Shown here: positions 14,444 through 21,704 of the stretch, piece by piece | Layout: every line of letters starts with the position of its first letter | Position numbering within the stretch: the stretch's first letter is position 1 | NCBI RefSeq assembly: GCF_021538895.1 | Contig: NZ_JADDRL010000082.1 | Location: forward strand, 1 to 42,759 | Direction of reading: 5' to 3' | Source of the DNA: Streptomyces olivochromogenes | Lineage (GTDB): Bacteria; Actinomycetota; Actinomycetes; Streptomycetales; Streptomycetaceae | Length of the DNA stretch: 42,759 bases | The notes under the pieces: generated by a model | Told to the model about the DNA's origin: nothing | The model's database searches: none | Seen by the model: the letters and a program-made list of their open reading frames with translations, nothing else | Program-made: the position numbers and the translations under genes

Positions 14444-15493
14444 ATGGGTGAGTACGCGCTGGTGAGCGAGCCGGAGCGGTCCGGTCCGGGCCCCGCCGCC
14501 CCGTCCGGCGACGCCGGGCTGACCACCGGTGCCCTGGCCCGCAGGCTCGGCGTCTCGCCCACGACCCTGCGCACCTGGGACCGCCGCTACGGCCTCGGAC
14601 CCGCCGAGCGCGCCGACGGCCGGCACCGGCGCTGGACGCCCCGCGACGTGGCGAAGCTGGAGACGATGTGCCGGCTGACGTCCGCGGGAGTACCGCCCGC
14701 CGAGGCGGCCCGCGCGGCGAAGGAGGGCACCGAGCCCGCCGCACGGCCACCCGACGGACCGTCCCGGGCAGACAGATCGCCGAGGGGCGCCGGACCGGCT
14801 CCGCGTTCGCGGGCGGCGGGCGGCCTGCCGCTCGGTGACGTGCGCCAGGAGTGCCGGGGCCTGGCCCGCGCCGCCGTGCGCCTGGACGCCGCGGCCGTCG
14901 ACGAGCAACTCTCCTCCGCCGTGGCCGAATACGGCGTCACCGTCGCCTGGCAGGAGGTGATGGTGCCGACCCTGCACGCCGTGGGACGCAAATGGGCCTC
15001 GTCGGGAGACCGTTACGTCGAGGTGGAGCACCTTCTGTCGTGGCACGTCTCCACCGTGCTGCGCCGGCACACCCGGCCGCCCGGGACGACGGCGGACGCC
15101 ACGGCTCCCGGGCCGGTGATCCTGGCCTGCGTACCCGGCGAGCAGCACACCCTGCCACTGGAGGCGCTCAACGCCGGACTGTGCGAACTCGGCCTGCCCA
15201 CACGGATGTTCGGCGCCGCCGTGCCCGTCGAGGCACTCACGGCTGCGGTCCGGCGCCTGGGGCCGGCCGCCGTGGTCCTGTGGGCACAGGCGCGCTCGAC
15301 GGCGAGCCCGCCCCTGGCCCAGCACGTGGCCGCCACGGAGTGGGGCGTGCGGGGCGCGCGGCGGCGGCCCGCCGTCCTGCTGGCCGGACCGGGCTGGTCC
15401 GGCCGGCCGGCGAGGGGCATGCTGCGCCCGACGGCACTGCGCGACGCGATCGACACCCTGGCCGGGACACGGAGCGCCGCGCCGCCGCGCTGA
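14444..15493 (+). CDS. litR: LitR/CarH-like MerR regulator with B12-binding domain
   Basis: 349 aa. A MerR winged helix is at residues ~27-75 ('TTGALARRLGVSPTTLRTWDRRYG'). A Pro/Ala/Arg-rich linker follows to ~130, then a four-helix bundle and a Rossmann-like cobalamin domain (about 130-340). In CarH/LitR proteins the adenosylcobalamin pocket has W-x9-EH and a lower-ligand histidine. Here W184 is followed by E195-H196 (one extra residue), and 'PGEQHTLPLEALNAG' gives H235 as candidate ligand. B12 photolysis in such proteins releases DNA in light. It is divergent from an ECF sigma gene and near a photolyase operon. No ribosome site precedes ATG 14444, and the -10 at 14432 implies a leaderless mRNA. 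Confidence 0.82.
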   Translation: MGEYALVSEPERSGPGPAAPSGDAGLTTGALARRLGVSPTTLRTWDRRYGLGPAERADGRHRRWTPRDVAKLETMCRLTSAGVPPAEAARAAKEGTEPAARPPDGPSRADRSPRGAGPAPRSRAAGGLPLGDVRQECRGLARAAVRLDAAAVDEQLSSAVAEYGVTVAWQEVMVPTLHAVGRKWASSGDRYVEVEHLLSWHVSTVLRRHTRPPGTTADATAPGPVILACVPGEQHTLPLEALNAGLCELGLPTRMFGAAVPVEALTAAVRRLGPAAVVLWAQARSTASPPLAQHVAATEWGVRGARRRPAVLLAGPGWSGRPARGMLRPTALRDAIDTLAGTRSAAPPR

Positions 15494-15525
15494 CCGGCCG
15501 TGCCCCGGGCGCCCGCGCGGCCCCC

Positions 15526-16902
15526 TCAGTCGCGTTCGCGGGCCCGCCGGAACCGGGCCAGCCCGTCGGACAGGTCGACGATCGGGTCCGGGTAGTCGAT
15601 CGCGGCGCGGTCCAGGCCCCACAGTTTCCACGGCTCGTGCACCACGGGGCCCTCGACTCCCTCCAGTTCGGGCACCCAGCGCCGGACGTACGCGCCGTCC
15701 GGGTCGTAGCGTTTGCCCTGGGTGACGGGGTTGAGGACGCGGTTGGGGCGGGAGTCCGTGCCCGTGCCCGCCATCCACTGCCAGTTCAGCTGGTTGTTGG
15801 CCACGTCCCCGTCCACCAGCAGATCCAGGAAGTGCCGGGCGCCCACCCGCCAGTCGACGTAGAGCGTCTTGGTCAGGAAGCTCGCGGCCAGCAGGCGGCC
15901 CCGGTTGTGCATCCAGCCCTCGTACCGGAGCTGGCGCATGGCCGCGTCCACGACCGGATAGCCGGTACGGCCCTCCCGCCAGGCCTCGACGTCGTCCCGG
16001 GCCGTCCGCTCGGAGCGCCAACGGTCGCGCTTGGTGCGGTAGTCGGCGCCGGCCGCGCCCGGCCGCGCCGACAGCACCTGACGGTGGAAGTCGCGCCAGG
16101 CGAGCTGCCGGACGAAGGCATCGGCGCCCGGACCGCCCGCCTGGCGTGCCCGGTGGACGAGCTCGACGGGGGAGAGCGTCCCGAAGTGCAGGTGCGGCGA
16201 GAGGTGCGAGGTCGCGTCGCCGGCCAGGTCGTCGTGCCGGTCCTCGTAGTGCGCCACACCGCGGCGCAGCCAGGCGGTCATCCGCTTCCGGCCCACCCTC
16301 TCGCCGCCGGGGGCCAGCCCCTCGGACAGCCCCGAAAGCCCCGTGCGGGTGGGGAGGTCCTCGGACCCGACGCCGTCCGGCACCCGTACCGCGCGGGGTG
16401 CGCCGAGCGGCTTGCGCAGCGGCTGCCGCGCCCACTGCCGGAAGTACGGCGTGAACACCGCGAAGTGGTCGGAGGTGGCCGGGGTCACCGCGCCCGGAGC
16501 GACCGCCGTGGTCACCGTGTCGTGGACGTGCAGCCGACGTCCCTCGGCCTCCAGGGCCTGCCGCAGCCGTGCCTCCCGGCGGTGCGCGTAGGCGCTGACG
16601 TCGGCCGCCATGTGCACCTCGTCGGCGTCCGCCTCGGCCGCCACCTTGCCCACCTCGTCCACGACGTCACCGGACCGTACGATCAATCGCCCGCCGCGCT
16701 CGCGCAGTTCCGCGTCCAGGTCACGCAGGCAGTCGGCGAGGAACGCCAGCCGGTTGGGGGCCGCGAAGCCGGCGTCGTCCACCGCCCGGTCACGGACGAA
16801 CAGCGGCACCACCAGCCGCCCCGGCCCGTCCAGGGCGGCCCGCAGCGGCGGGTGGTCGTGCAGACGCAGGTCGGAGGTGAAAAGGACGACCGAGACGTTC
16901 AT
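15526..16902 (-). CDS. phr: Class I deoxyribodipyrimidine photolyase
   Basis: 458 aa. The N-terminal alpha/beta antenna domain is at residues ~1-130 ('VSVVLFTSDLRLHDHPPLRAAL'). The FAD-binding helical domain is at ~200-450, with the family signatures 'HLSPHLHFGTLSP', 'FVRQLAWRDFHRQVL', 'GYPVVDAAMRQLRYEGWMHNRGR' and 'NNQLNWQWMAGTGTDSRPNRVLNP'. It repairs cyclobutane pyrimidine dimers with blue light. It is the second gene of a minus-strand pair, 72 nt behind the SDR-DUF2867 gene, and converges on the LitR-like gene with only 32 nt between stops. The context suggests light induction. Confidence 0.95.
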   Translation of the reverse strand: MNVSVVLFTSDLRLHDHPPLRAALDGPGRLVVPLFVRDRAVDDAGFAAPNRLAFLADCLRDLDAELRERGGRLIVRSGDVVDEVGKVAAEADADEVHMAADVSAYAHRREARLRQALEAEGRRLHVHDTVTTAVAPGAVTPATSDHFAVFTPYFRQWARQPLRKPLGAPRAVRVPDGVGSEDLPTRTGLSGLSEGLAPGGERVGRKRMTAWLRRGVAHYEDRHDDLAGDATSHLSPHLHFGTLSPVELVHRARQAGGPGADAFVRQLAWRDFHRQVLSARPGAAGADYRTKRDRWRSERTARDDVEAWREGRTGYPVVDAAMRQLRYEGWMHNRGRLLAASFLTKTLYVDWRVGARHFLDLLVDGDVANNQLNWQWMAGTGTDSRPNRVLNPVTQGKRYDPDGAYVRRWVPELEGVEGPVVHEPWKLWGLDRAAIDYPDPIVDLSDGLARFRRARERD

Positions 16903-16974
16903 GAGGCGACTCCGGGTGGGACGGGTGCTGACGGTGAGCTGATTCCGCCCCGGCGGGCCCGGCGGATGCGGCTG

Positions 16975-18690
16975 TCAACGACCGGGTGCGCCTTCCTTCC
17001 TCGGGGTGAGCGGGCCGCGGCCCGCCGCCCGGGCGATGTTGCGGGCCATGCCGCCGAAGACGACGGCGTGGAAGGGGGAGACGCTCCACCAGTAGGCGTG
17101 GCCGAGCAGCCCGTGCGGATGGAACAGGGCACGCTGGCGGTACCGGCTGCCGCCGTTCCCGTCCCGTTCGGCGGACATCTCCAGCCAGGCCAGCCCCGGC
17201 AGCCGCATCTCGGCGCGCAGCCGCAGCAGATGCCCCGGCTCGATCTCCTCGACCCGCCAGAAGTCCAGCGAGTCGCCCACCCGCAGCCGCTGTGCGTCCC
17301 GGCGGCCGCGGCGCAGCCCGACCCCGCCGGCCAGCCGGTCGAGCCGGCCGCGCGCCGCCCAGGCGAGCGGGAAGGAGTACCAGCCGTTGTCGCCGCCGAC
17401 CCCCTCGATCACCCGCCACAGGTCGCCGGCCGGTGCGTCGACCTTCGCCTCGCGCCGGTCGGTGTAGAGGCTGCCGCCCGCCCAGTCGGGGTCGGTGGGC
17501 AGCGGGTCGCTGGGCGCGCCGGGGACCGCGGCGGAGGTCCAGCGGGTGGTGACGCCGGCCTCGCGGACGCGTCGCAGGGCCAGCCGCACCGCCTCGTCGA
17601 AGCCGATGGGGTGCCCCGGCGGGTCGGGCACGTACCCGGCGATGTCGTGCTCGCGGCAGACGACCTCGTGGCGCAGCGACTCGGTCAACGGGCGGGCGAG
17701 GGACGCGGGGACGGGCGTGACCAGGCCGACCCAGTGACTGGACAGCCGGGGCGTGAGGACCGGCACGGGGAGGATCACCCGACGGGGGAGCCCCGCCACC
17801 GCCGCGTAGCGGAGCATCATGTCCCGGTACGTGAGGATGTCCGGGCCCCCGATGTCGAAGGCCCGGCTGACGTCGGCGGTCATGCGGGCGCTGCCGACGA
17901 GCAGGCGCAGCACGTCCCGTACGGCGATGGGCTGGATGCGGGTGCGCACCCAGCTCGGGGTGACCATCACGGGCAGGCGCTCGGTGAGGTAGCGCAGCAT
18001 CTCGAAGGAGGCCGAGCCCGAGCCGATGATCACGGCCGCGCGCAGGACGGTCGTGGGCACGCCCGAGTCGAGCAGGATGCGGCCGACCTCCGCGCGGGAC
18101 CGCAGGTGGGGCGAGAGCTCGCGGTCGGGCACCCGCGCCGGGGCGAGACCGCCGAGGCAGACGATGCGGCGCAGGCCGGCGGCCCGGGCCCGGTCCCCGA
18201 AGATCCGTGCCGCGCGGCGGTCGGTCTCCTCGAACCGCCGGCCCGTGCCGAGGGCGTGCACCAGGTAGTAGGCGACCTCGACGCCCCGCATCGCCTCGGC
18301 GACCGACGCGGCATCGGTGACGTCGCCCCGCACCACCTCCACGTCGCCCGCCCACGGGTGGTCGCGGAGCTTGCCGGGGGAGCGCGCCAGACAGCGCACC
18401 CGGTACCCGGCGGCGAGCAGCTCGGGCACGAGCCGGCCCCCGATGTACCCGGTGGCGCCCGTCACCAGACACCGCGGGCCTGCCGCGCCGGTGTGGTCCG
18501 ACGCCATGTGCTCCCGCGCCATGGAGTCCGGTGCCATGCGGTCCGGCTCGGTGGACTCCCGTGCCATGCGGTCCGGCTCGGTGGACTCCCGTGCCGTGTT
18601 GCCAGGCTCGGTGTGGTCCCGCGCCATGTGCTCCGGTGCCATGTGGTTCCGCTCCATGGGTCTTGGATCCTCCGTGTCGGTGTCCCCCAT
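16975..18690 (-). CDS. SDR oxidoreductase with C-terminal DUF2867
   Basis: 571 aa. Residues ~70-340 are an atypical NAD(P)-binding Rossmann domain ('CLVTGATGYIGGRLVPELLAAGY', with 'AYYLVHALGTG' and 'SFEMLRYLTERLPVMVTPSWV'). Residues ~400-555 are the DUF2867 / START-like part ('GDSLDFWRVEEIEPGHLLRLRAEMRLPG'). Genes of this type often sit with photolyase in LitR-controlled clusters of other bacteria, as here. The N-terminal 66 residues are unusual: 11 pentapeptide repeats encoded by a 15-bp minisatellite, with many in-frame ATGs. The start is therefore uncertain. ATG 18690 (GGAAG, 6-nt spacing) is used, ATG 18657 has a better GGAGG, and the last repeat ATG at 18507 would give the usual family length. 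Confidence 0.85.
   Translation of the reverse strand: MGDTDTEDPRPMERNHMAPEHMARDHTEPGNTARESTEPDRMARESTEPDRMAPDSMAREHMASDHTGAAGPRCLVTGATGYIGGRLVPELLAAGYRVRCLARSPGKLRDHPWAGDVEVVRGDVTDAASVAEAMRGVEVAYYLVHALGTGRRFEETDRRAARIFGDRARAAGLRRIVCLGGLAPARVPDRELSPHLRSRAEVGRILLDSGVPTTVLRAAVIIGSGSASFEMLRYLTERLPVMVTPSWVRTRIQPIAVRDVLRLLVGSARMTADVSRAFDIGGPDILTYRDMMLRYAAVAGLPRRVILPVPVLTPRLSSHWVGLVTPVPASLARPLTESLRHEVVCREHDIAGYVPDPPGHPIGFDEAVRLALRRVREAGVTTRWTSAAVPGAPSDPLPTDPDWAGGSLYTDRREAKVDAPAGDLWRVIEGVGGDNGWYSFPLAWAARGRLDRLAGGVGLRRGRRDAQRLRVGDSLDFWRVEEIEPGHLLRLRAEMRLPGLAWLEMSAERDGNGGSRYRQRALFHPHGLLGHAYWWSVSPFHAVVFGGMARNIARAAGRGPLTPRKEGAPGR
18493..18657 (-). repeat. 15-bp minisatellite coding for 11 pentapeptides
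   Basis: Eleven 15-bp units, consensus near GYGCCATGNGNTCCN on the plus strand, code on the minus strand for pentapeptides such as MAPEH, MARDH, TEPDR, MARES and MAREH. Two consecutive 30-bp units (18531-18560 and 18561-18590) are identical. Seven units begin with Met, so each is a possible in-frame start codon. Copy number is likely variable between strains. Confidence 0.85.
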
Positions 18691-18843
18691 GGGTCACTTC
18701 CACACGGACGCCCCGCGCGGATGCGCACGCCGCCGACGACCGAAATTGAGCTGGACATGTCCGCGTCGATCCGGGGCAGGCGAAGAGGAGGAGGCGGGCC
18801 GGGCGGACCGGCCACGCGTCGACGCCGGAGGTGAATCGCCGCT

Positions 18844-19014
18844 ATGAGCGCGAAGGTGTTGGAACGGTTTCCGGCGGGGGCTCCGCGCGGATCATGGCCG
18901 GCGGAGGAGTACGCGGCCGCCCGGCGCGCGGAGGGGGAGCCCGCGACCGTGGTGATGGACCTGAACTCCGACGCGTTCCTCGTGGTGGTGCCCGCCGAGG
19001 AGGAGGCCGCCTAG
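18844..19014 (+). CDS. Small acidic protein of unknown function (56 aa)
   Basis: ATG 18844 to TAG 19012-19014. GGAGG lies at 18827-18831, 12 nt upstream. The protein reads 'MSAKVLERFPAGAPRGSWPA...' and ends in 'FLVVVPAEEEAA', giving a mixed N-terminal half, a beta-strand-like 'ATVVMDLNSDAFLVVVP' and an acidic end. Third-position GC is very high, as in real genes here, and the frame fits exactly between the SDR promoter and the convergent acyl-CoA dehydrogenase-like gene. The two stop codons share the palindrome CTAG. I do not recognise a family. Confidence 0.6.
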   Translation: MSAKVLERFPAGAPRGSWPAEEYAAARRAEGEPATVVMDLNSDAFLVVVPAEEEAA

Positions 19015-20084
19015 GGCCAGGACACGCCGCCCTGCCGCGTCGCGGTCAGCGCGGCCAGATGGGCCCGGCGTACCTCGGCCGTCTGGCCCTGGATGAGCAG
19101 GAACATCGCCTCCCGGGCCAGCCGCTGGGCCGGGCTGCGCAGGTCCATGGCGCGCCCGCCGCCGGCCACGACCGCCGCGGTGGTCGCCGCGCGCAGCAGG
19201 TCGTACGCCCGTGTCTTGAGGCTCAGACGTTCCTCGATGCGCTCGTGCGGGACGGGGTGGTCGGCGAGCGCGTAGGCCCGCCGCCGCACCTCGTCCAGGT
19301 CGGCGCGCAGCGCGGCCGCCGGCTCCGCGCCCTGCGGGGCGTTCTCCAGGTCGCGCAGCGCCGCGTACGCCACCCCGAACACGGCCGGGGAGGTGTTGGT
19401 GCTGCGCGGGATGTCGATCCGGGCGAAGCTCTCGTGCGGGGTGCGCAGCACCACGGACTCCTCGGGCAGCCACAGGCCGTCCAGTTCCAGGGACACGGTC
19501 CGGGCGGCGGTGAGCGCGGCGAGCCGCATCGGCGGCGAGGGCCGCAGCCCCGGCCGCTCGCGCGCGTCGGCGAACGCGAACACCACGTCGCCCCGCTCGC
19601 AGACGCCCGCGAGCAGCATCACGTCGTTCAGGCCCCAGCCGGTGTACCAGGGCACGGTTCCGTCGAAGCGCCAGCCGCCCCGCTCCGCCGTGGCCCGCAC
19701 CGGCACGCGGGGGAACCGACGGACATGGGCGTAGGCGATGCCGGCCATCAGCTCGCCGGTCGCCAGCGGACGCAACAGGCGCCCCCGCACGGGGAGTTCG
19801 GACTTCGCGAGCAACTTCACCGGCGTGTGGTGCTGCGTCTGCACGAACCAGGTGGAGCAGCACGCCCCCGCCAGGATCTCCGCGATCTCCCGGGCCACCG
19901 CGTCGGGCGCGCCCGCCCCGCCGTCCTCGCGCGGCGCGCTCACCCCGAGCAGCCCGGCGCGTCCGACGGCATCGATGTGGCTCGCGGGCACGCCCTCCTC
20001 GTCGACCTGACCGGCCCGCGGGGCGAGCAGGTCGTCCGCGAGCCGTCGGGCACGGGAGACGAGCGGATGTGCTGCGATGGTCAT
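19011..20084 (-). CDS. Acyl-CoA dehydrogenase-like flavoprotein
   Basis: 357 aa. The pattern follows the acyl-CoA dehydrogenase fold. A helical N-terminus ('VDEEGVPASHIDAVGRAGLLGVSAPREDGGAGAP', residues ~27-60) is followed by a beta domain ('RATAERGGWRFDGTVPWYTGWGLNDVMLLAGV', about 135-165) and a C-terminal helical bundle ('LSLKTRAYDLLRAATTAAVVAGGGRAMDL'). I cannot identify the catalytic Glu. The 'W-x-FDGTVPWYTGW' stretch resembles the flavin-dependent monooxygenase branch (DszC-like) as much as true dehydrogenases. ATG 20084 is where similarity begins; only a weak GGGAAG precedes it. It is divergent from an aldehyde dehydrogenase gene. Confidence 0.75.
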   Translation of the reverse strand: MTIAAHPLVSRARRLADDLLAPRAGQVDEEGVPASHIDAVGRAGLLGVSAPREDGGAGAPDAVAREIAEILAGACCSTWFVQTQHHTPVKLLAKSELPVRGRLLRPLATGELMAGIAYAHVRRFPRVPVRATAERGGWRFDGTVPWYTGWGLNDVMLLAGVCERGDVVFAFADARERPGLRPSPPMRLAALTAARTVSLELDGLWLPEESVVLRTPHESFARIDIPRSTNTSPAVFGVAYAALRDLENAPQGAEPAAALRADLDEVRRRAYALADHPVPHERIEERLSLKTRAYDLLRAATTAAVVAGGGRAMDLRSPAQRLAREAMFLLIQGQTAEVRRAHLAALTATRQGGVSWP

Positions 20085-20252
20085 GCGGAGAATTCTTCCC
20101 GATCCGGTACGGCGGGGAGCGCGGACGCGACGACCCGGTACCGCGCGCCCGACCGGGCCTGGGAATATATTTTCGTTCCTGAAAGGTTGGCCTTTACATC
20201 TGACTGTTCGTACTCCGAAGCCGTAGGGCTCGAGCATCACCAGCGAGGCATC
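20085..20252. promoter_or_regulatory. Divergent AT-rich promoter region
   Basis: 168 nt between the acyl-CoA dehydrogenase-like and aldehyde dehydrogenase genes, with unusually AT-rich stretches (GGGAATATATTTTCGTTCC at 20161-20179). A small dyad AAAGG-TTGG-CCTTT lies at 20182-20195. I could not assign exact -35/-10 boxes with confidence. Confidence 0.4.
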
Positions 20253-21575
20253 GTGAACCACTCCACCCCCGAGCAGCCCGCCGACGTCGTGGCCCGGCTG
20301 CGCGCCACCTTCCGCACCGGCCGCACCCGGCCCGTCGAGTGGCGCACCGGCCAGCTGCGCCGCCTGCGCGAGATGCTCACGGAGGGCGGCCCCGACCTGG
20401 CGGCCGCGCTCCACGCGGACCTCGGCAAGAGCTCCGCCGAGGCGTACCGCACCGAGATCGACTTCACGATCCGGGAGATCGACCACACCCTCGACCACCT
20501 CGACCAGTGGCTGCGCCCCGAGTCCGCGCCCGTCCCGGCGCACCTCGGCGACGACGCGACGGCCTGGACGCAGTACGACCCGCTCGGCGTCGTCCTCGTC
20601 ATCGCCCCGTGGAACTACCCGGCCCAGCTCCTGCTCGCCCCGATGGTCGGTGCGCTCGCCTCGGGCAACGCGGTGGTGGCCAAGCCGAGCGAGCTGGCCC
20701 CGGCCACCTCGGCGGCGCTGGCCCGGCTCGTCCCGGCGTACCTCGACACGGACGCGGTCGCCGTCGTCGAGGGCGGCGTCCCGGAAACCACGGCCCTGCT
20801 GGCCGAGCGCTTCGACCACATCTTCTACACCGGCAACGGCACCGTCGGCCGCGTCGTCATGCGCGCCGCCGCCGAGCACCTCACTCCCGTCACCCTCGAA
20901 CTCGGCGGCAAGTCACCGGTGTTCGTCGACCGCGGCACCGACCTGGACGTGGTCGCCGACCGGCTGGCGCGCGGCAAGTTCCTCAACGCCGGCCAGACCT
21001 GTGTCGCCCCCGACTACGTGCTGACCGACCCGGAGACCGCCCCCGCCCTCGAACGCGCCCTCGTCCGGGCCGTCGAGGCCCTGTTCGGCACCGACCCTGC
21101 GGCGAGCGCCGGGTACGGCCGGATCGTCAACGAACGGCACTTCGACCGGCTCAGCGGCCTGCTCGACTCGGGCCGGGTGGCGGTCGGCGGCGGCAGCGAC
21201 CGGACGAGCAAGTACATCGCGCCCACCGTCCTCGCGGACGTGGACCCCGACGCGCCCGTCATGCGGGAGGAGATCTTCGGCCCCATCCTGCCCCTCGTCA
21301 CCGTGCCGGACCTCGACGCGGCGATCGGTTTCATCAACGACCGCGACAAGCCCCTGGCCCTGTACGTCTTCTCCGAGTCCGACGACACCCGCCGCCGGAT
21401 CGCCGCCGAGACCTCCTCCGGCGGCCTCGGCCACGGCCTGCCGCTCGCCCATCTCACGGTCTCCGACCTGCCGTTCGGCGGCGTGGGGGAGAGCGGCACC
21501 GGCAGCTACCACGGCCGCTACTCGATCGAGACGTTCAGCCACCGCAAGGCGGTGCTGGAAAAGCCGCTGGGCTGA
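20253..21575 (+). CDS. Aldehyde dehydrogenase (NAD(P)+-dependent)
   Basis: 440 aa, the short class-3 type (no long N-terminus). It has the cofactor region 'IAPWNYPAQLLLAPMVGALASGN', 'FYTGNGTVGRVVM', the catalytic Glu in 'VTLELGGKSPVFVD', the catalytic Cys in 'NAGQTCVAPDYVL', and the C-terminal 'EEIFGPILPLVTV' and 'LPFGGVGESGTGSYHGRYSIETFSH'. It oxidises aldehydes to acids. The start is GTG 20253 after GCGAGG with a 5-nt gap. No earlier start fits the family. It is divergent from the acyl-CoA dehydrogenase-like gene, so the two may share a pathway. Confidence 0.93.
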   Translation: MNHSTPEQPADVVARLRATFRTGRTRPVEWRTGQLRRLREMLTEGGPDLAAALHADLGKSSAEAYRTEIDFTIREIDHTLDHLDQWLRPESAPVPAHLGDDATAWTQYDPLGVVLVIAPWNYPAQLLLAPMVGALASGNAVVAKPSELAPATSAALARLVPAYLDTDAVAVVEGGVPETTALLAERFDHIFYTGNGTVGRVVMRAAAEHLTPVTLELGGKSPVFVDRGTDLDVVADRLARGKFLNAGQTCVAPDYVLTDPETAPALERALVRAVEALFGTDPAASAGYGRIVNERHFDRLSGLLDSGRVAVGGGSDRTSKYIAPTVLADVDPDAPVMREEIFGPILPLVTVPDLDAAIGFINDRDKPLALYVFSESDDTRRRIAAETSSGGLGHGLPLAHLTVSDLPFGGVGESGTGSYHGRYSIETFSHRKAVLEKPLG

Positions 21576-21587
21576 GGCGCACGGCAC

Positions 21588-21674
21588 GGTCCCGGCAGCA
21601 AAAACGTCACAGCGTAACGGAGTTGACCGGTTCCGTTACCCGCCGCCGTCCGGCGCAGTACGCTGCCGGGACCA
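21588..21674 (+). promoter_or_regulatory. Nested inverted repeats holding the CHAT operon promoter
   Basis: An outer perfect 12-bp inverted repeat, GGTCCCGGCAGC (21588-21599) and GCTGCCGGGACC (21663-21674), encloses two smaller ones. The first is GTAACGGA-N10-TCCGTTAC (21615-21640, perfect 8-bp arms). The second is CGCCG-TC-CGGCG (21645-21656). Candidate promoter: -35 TTACCC (21637-21642), 17-bp spacer, -10 TACGCT (21660-21665). The inner repeat also covers a TTGACC. As RNA or cruciform DNA this would be a three-way junction. The outer arms could also act as terminator for the aldehyde dehydrogenase gene, whose stop is 12 nt upstream. Confidence 0.65.
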
Positions 21675-21704
21675 CACGGGGAGAGCACGACGCGGGGGAC
21701 GCAC

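Noticed and set aside
15494..15525. Terminator between litR and photolyase genes
   Set aside because: Only short GGCCG/CGGCC arms with a long inner loop; too weak to call.
14851..18834. Uninterrupted 1327-codon plus-strand frame
   Set aside because: It lies antisense to the photolyase and SDR-DUF2867 genes and across the end of litR. The sequence is Arg/Gly/His-rich and has no domain. It is a shadow frame typical of very high GC DNA.
20085..20879. Upstream extension of the acyl-CoA dehydrogenase-like gene
   Set aside because: The extension runs antisense through the aldehyde dehydrogenase gene. The domain begins at ATG 20084.
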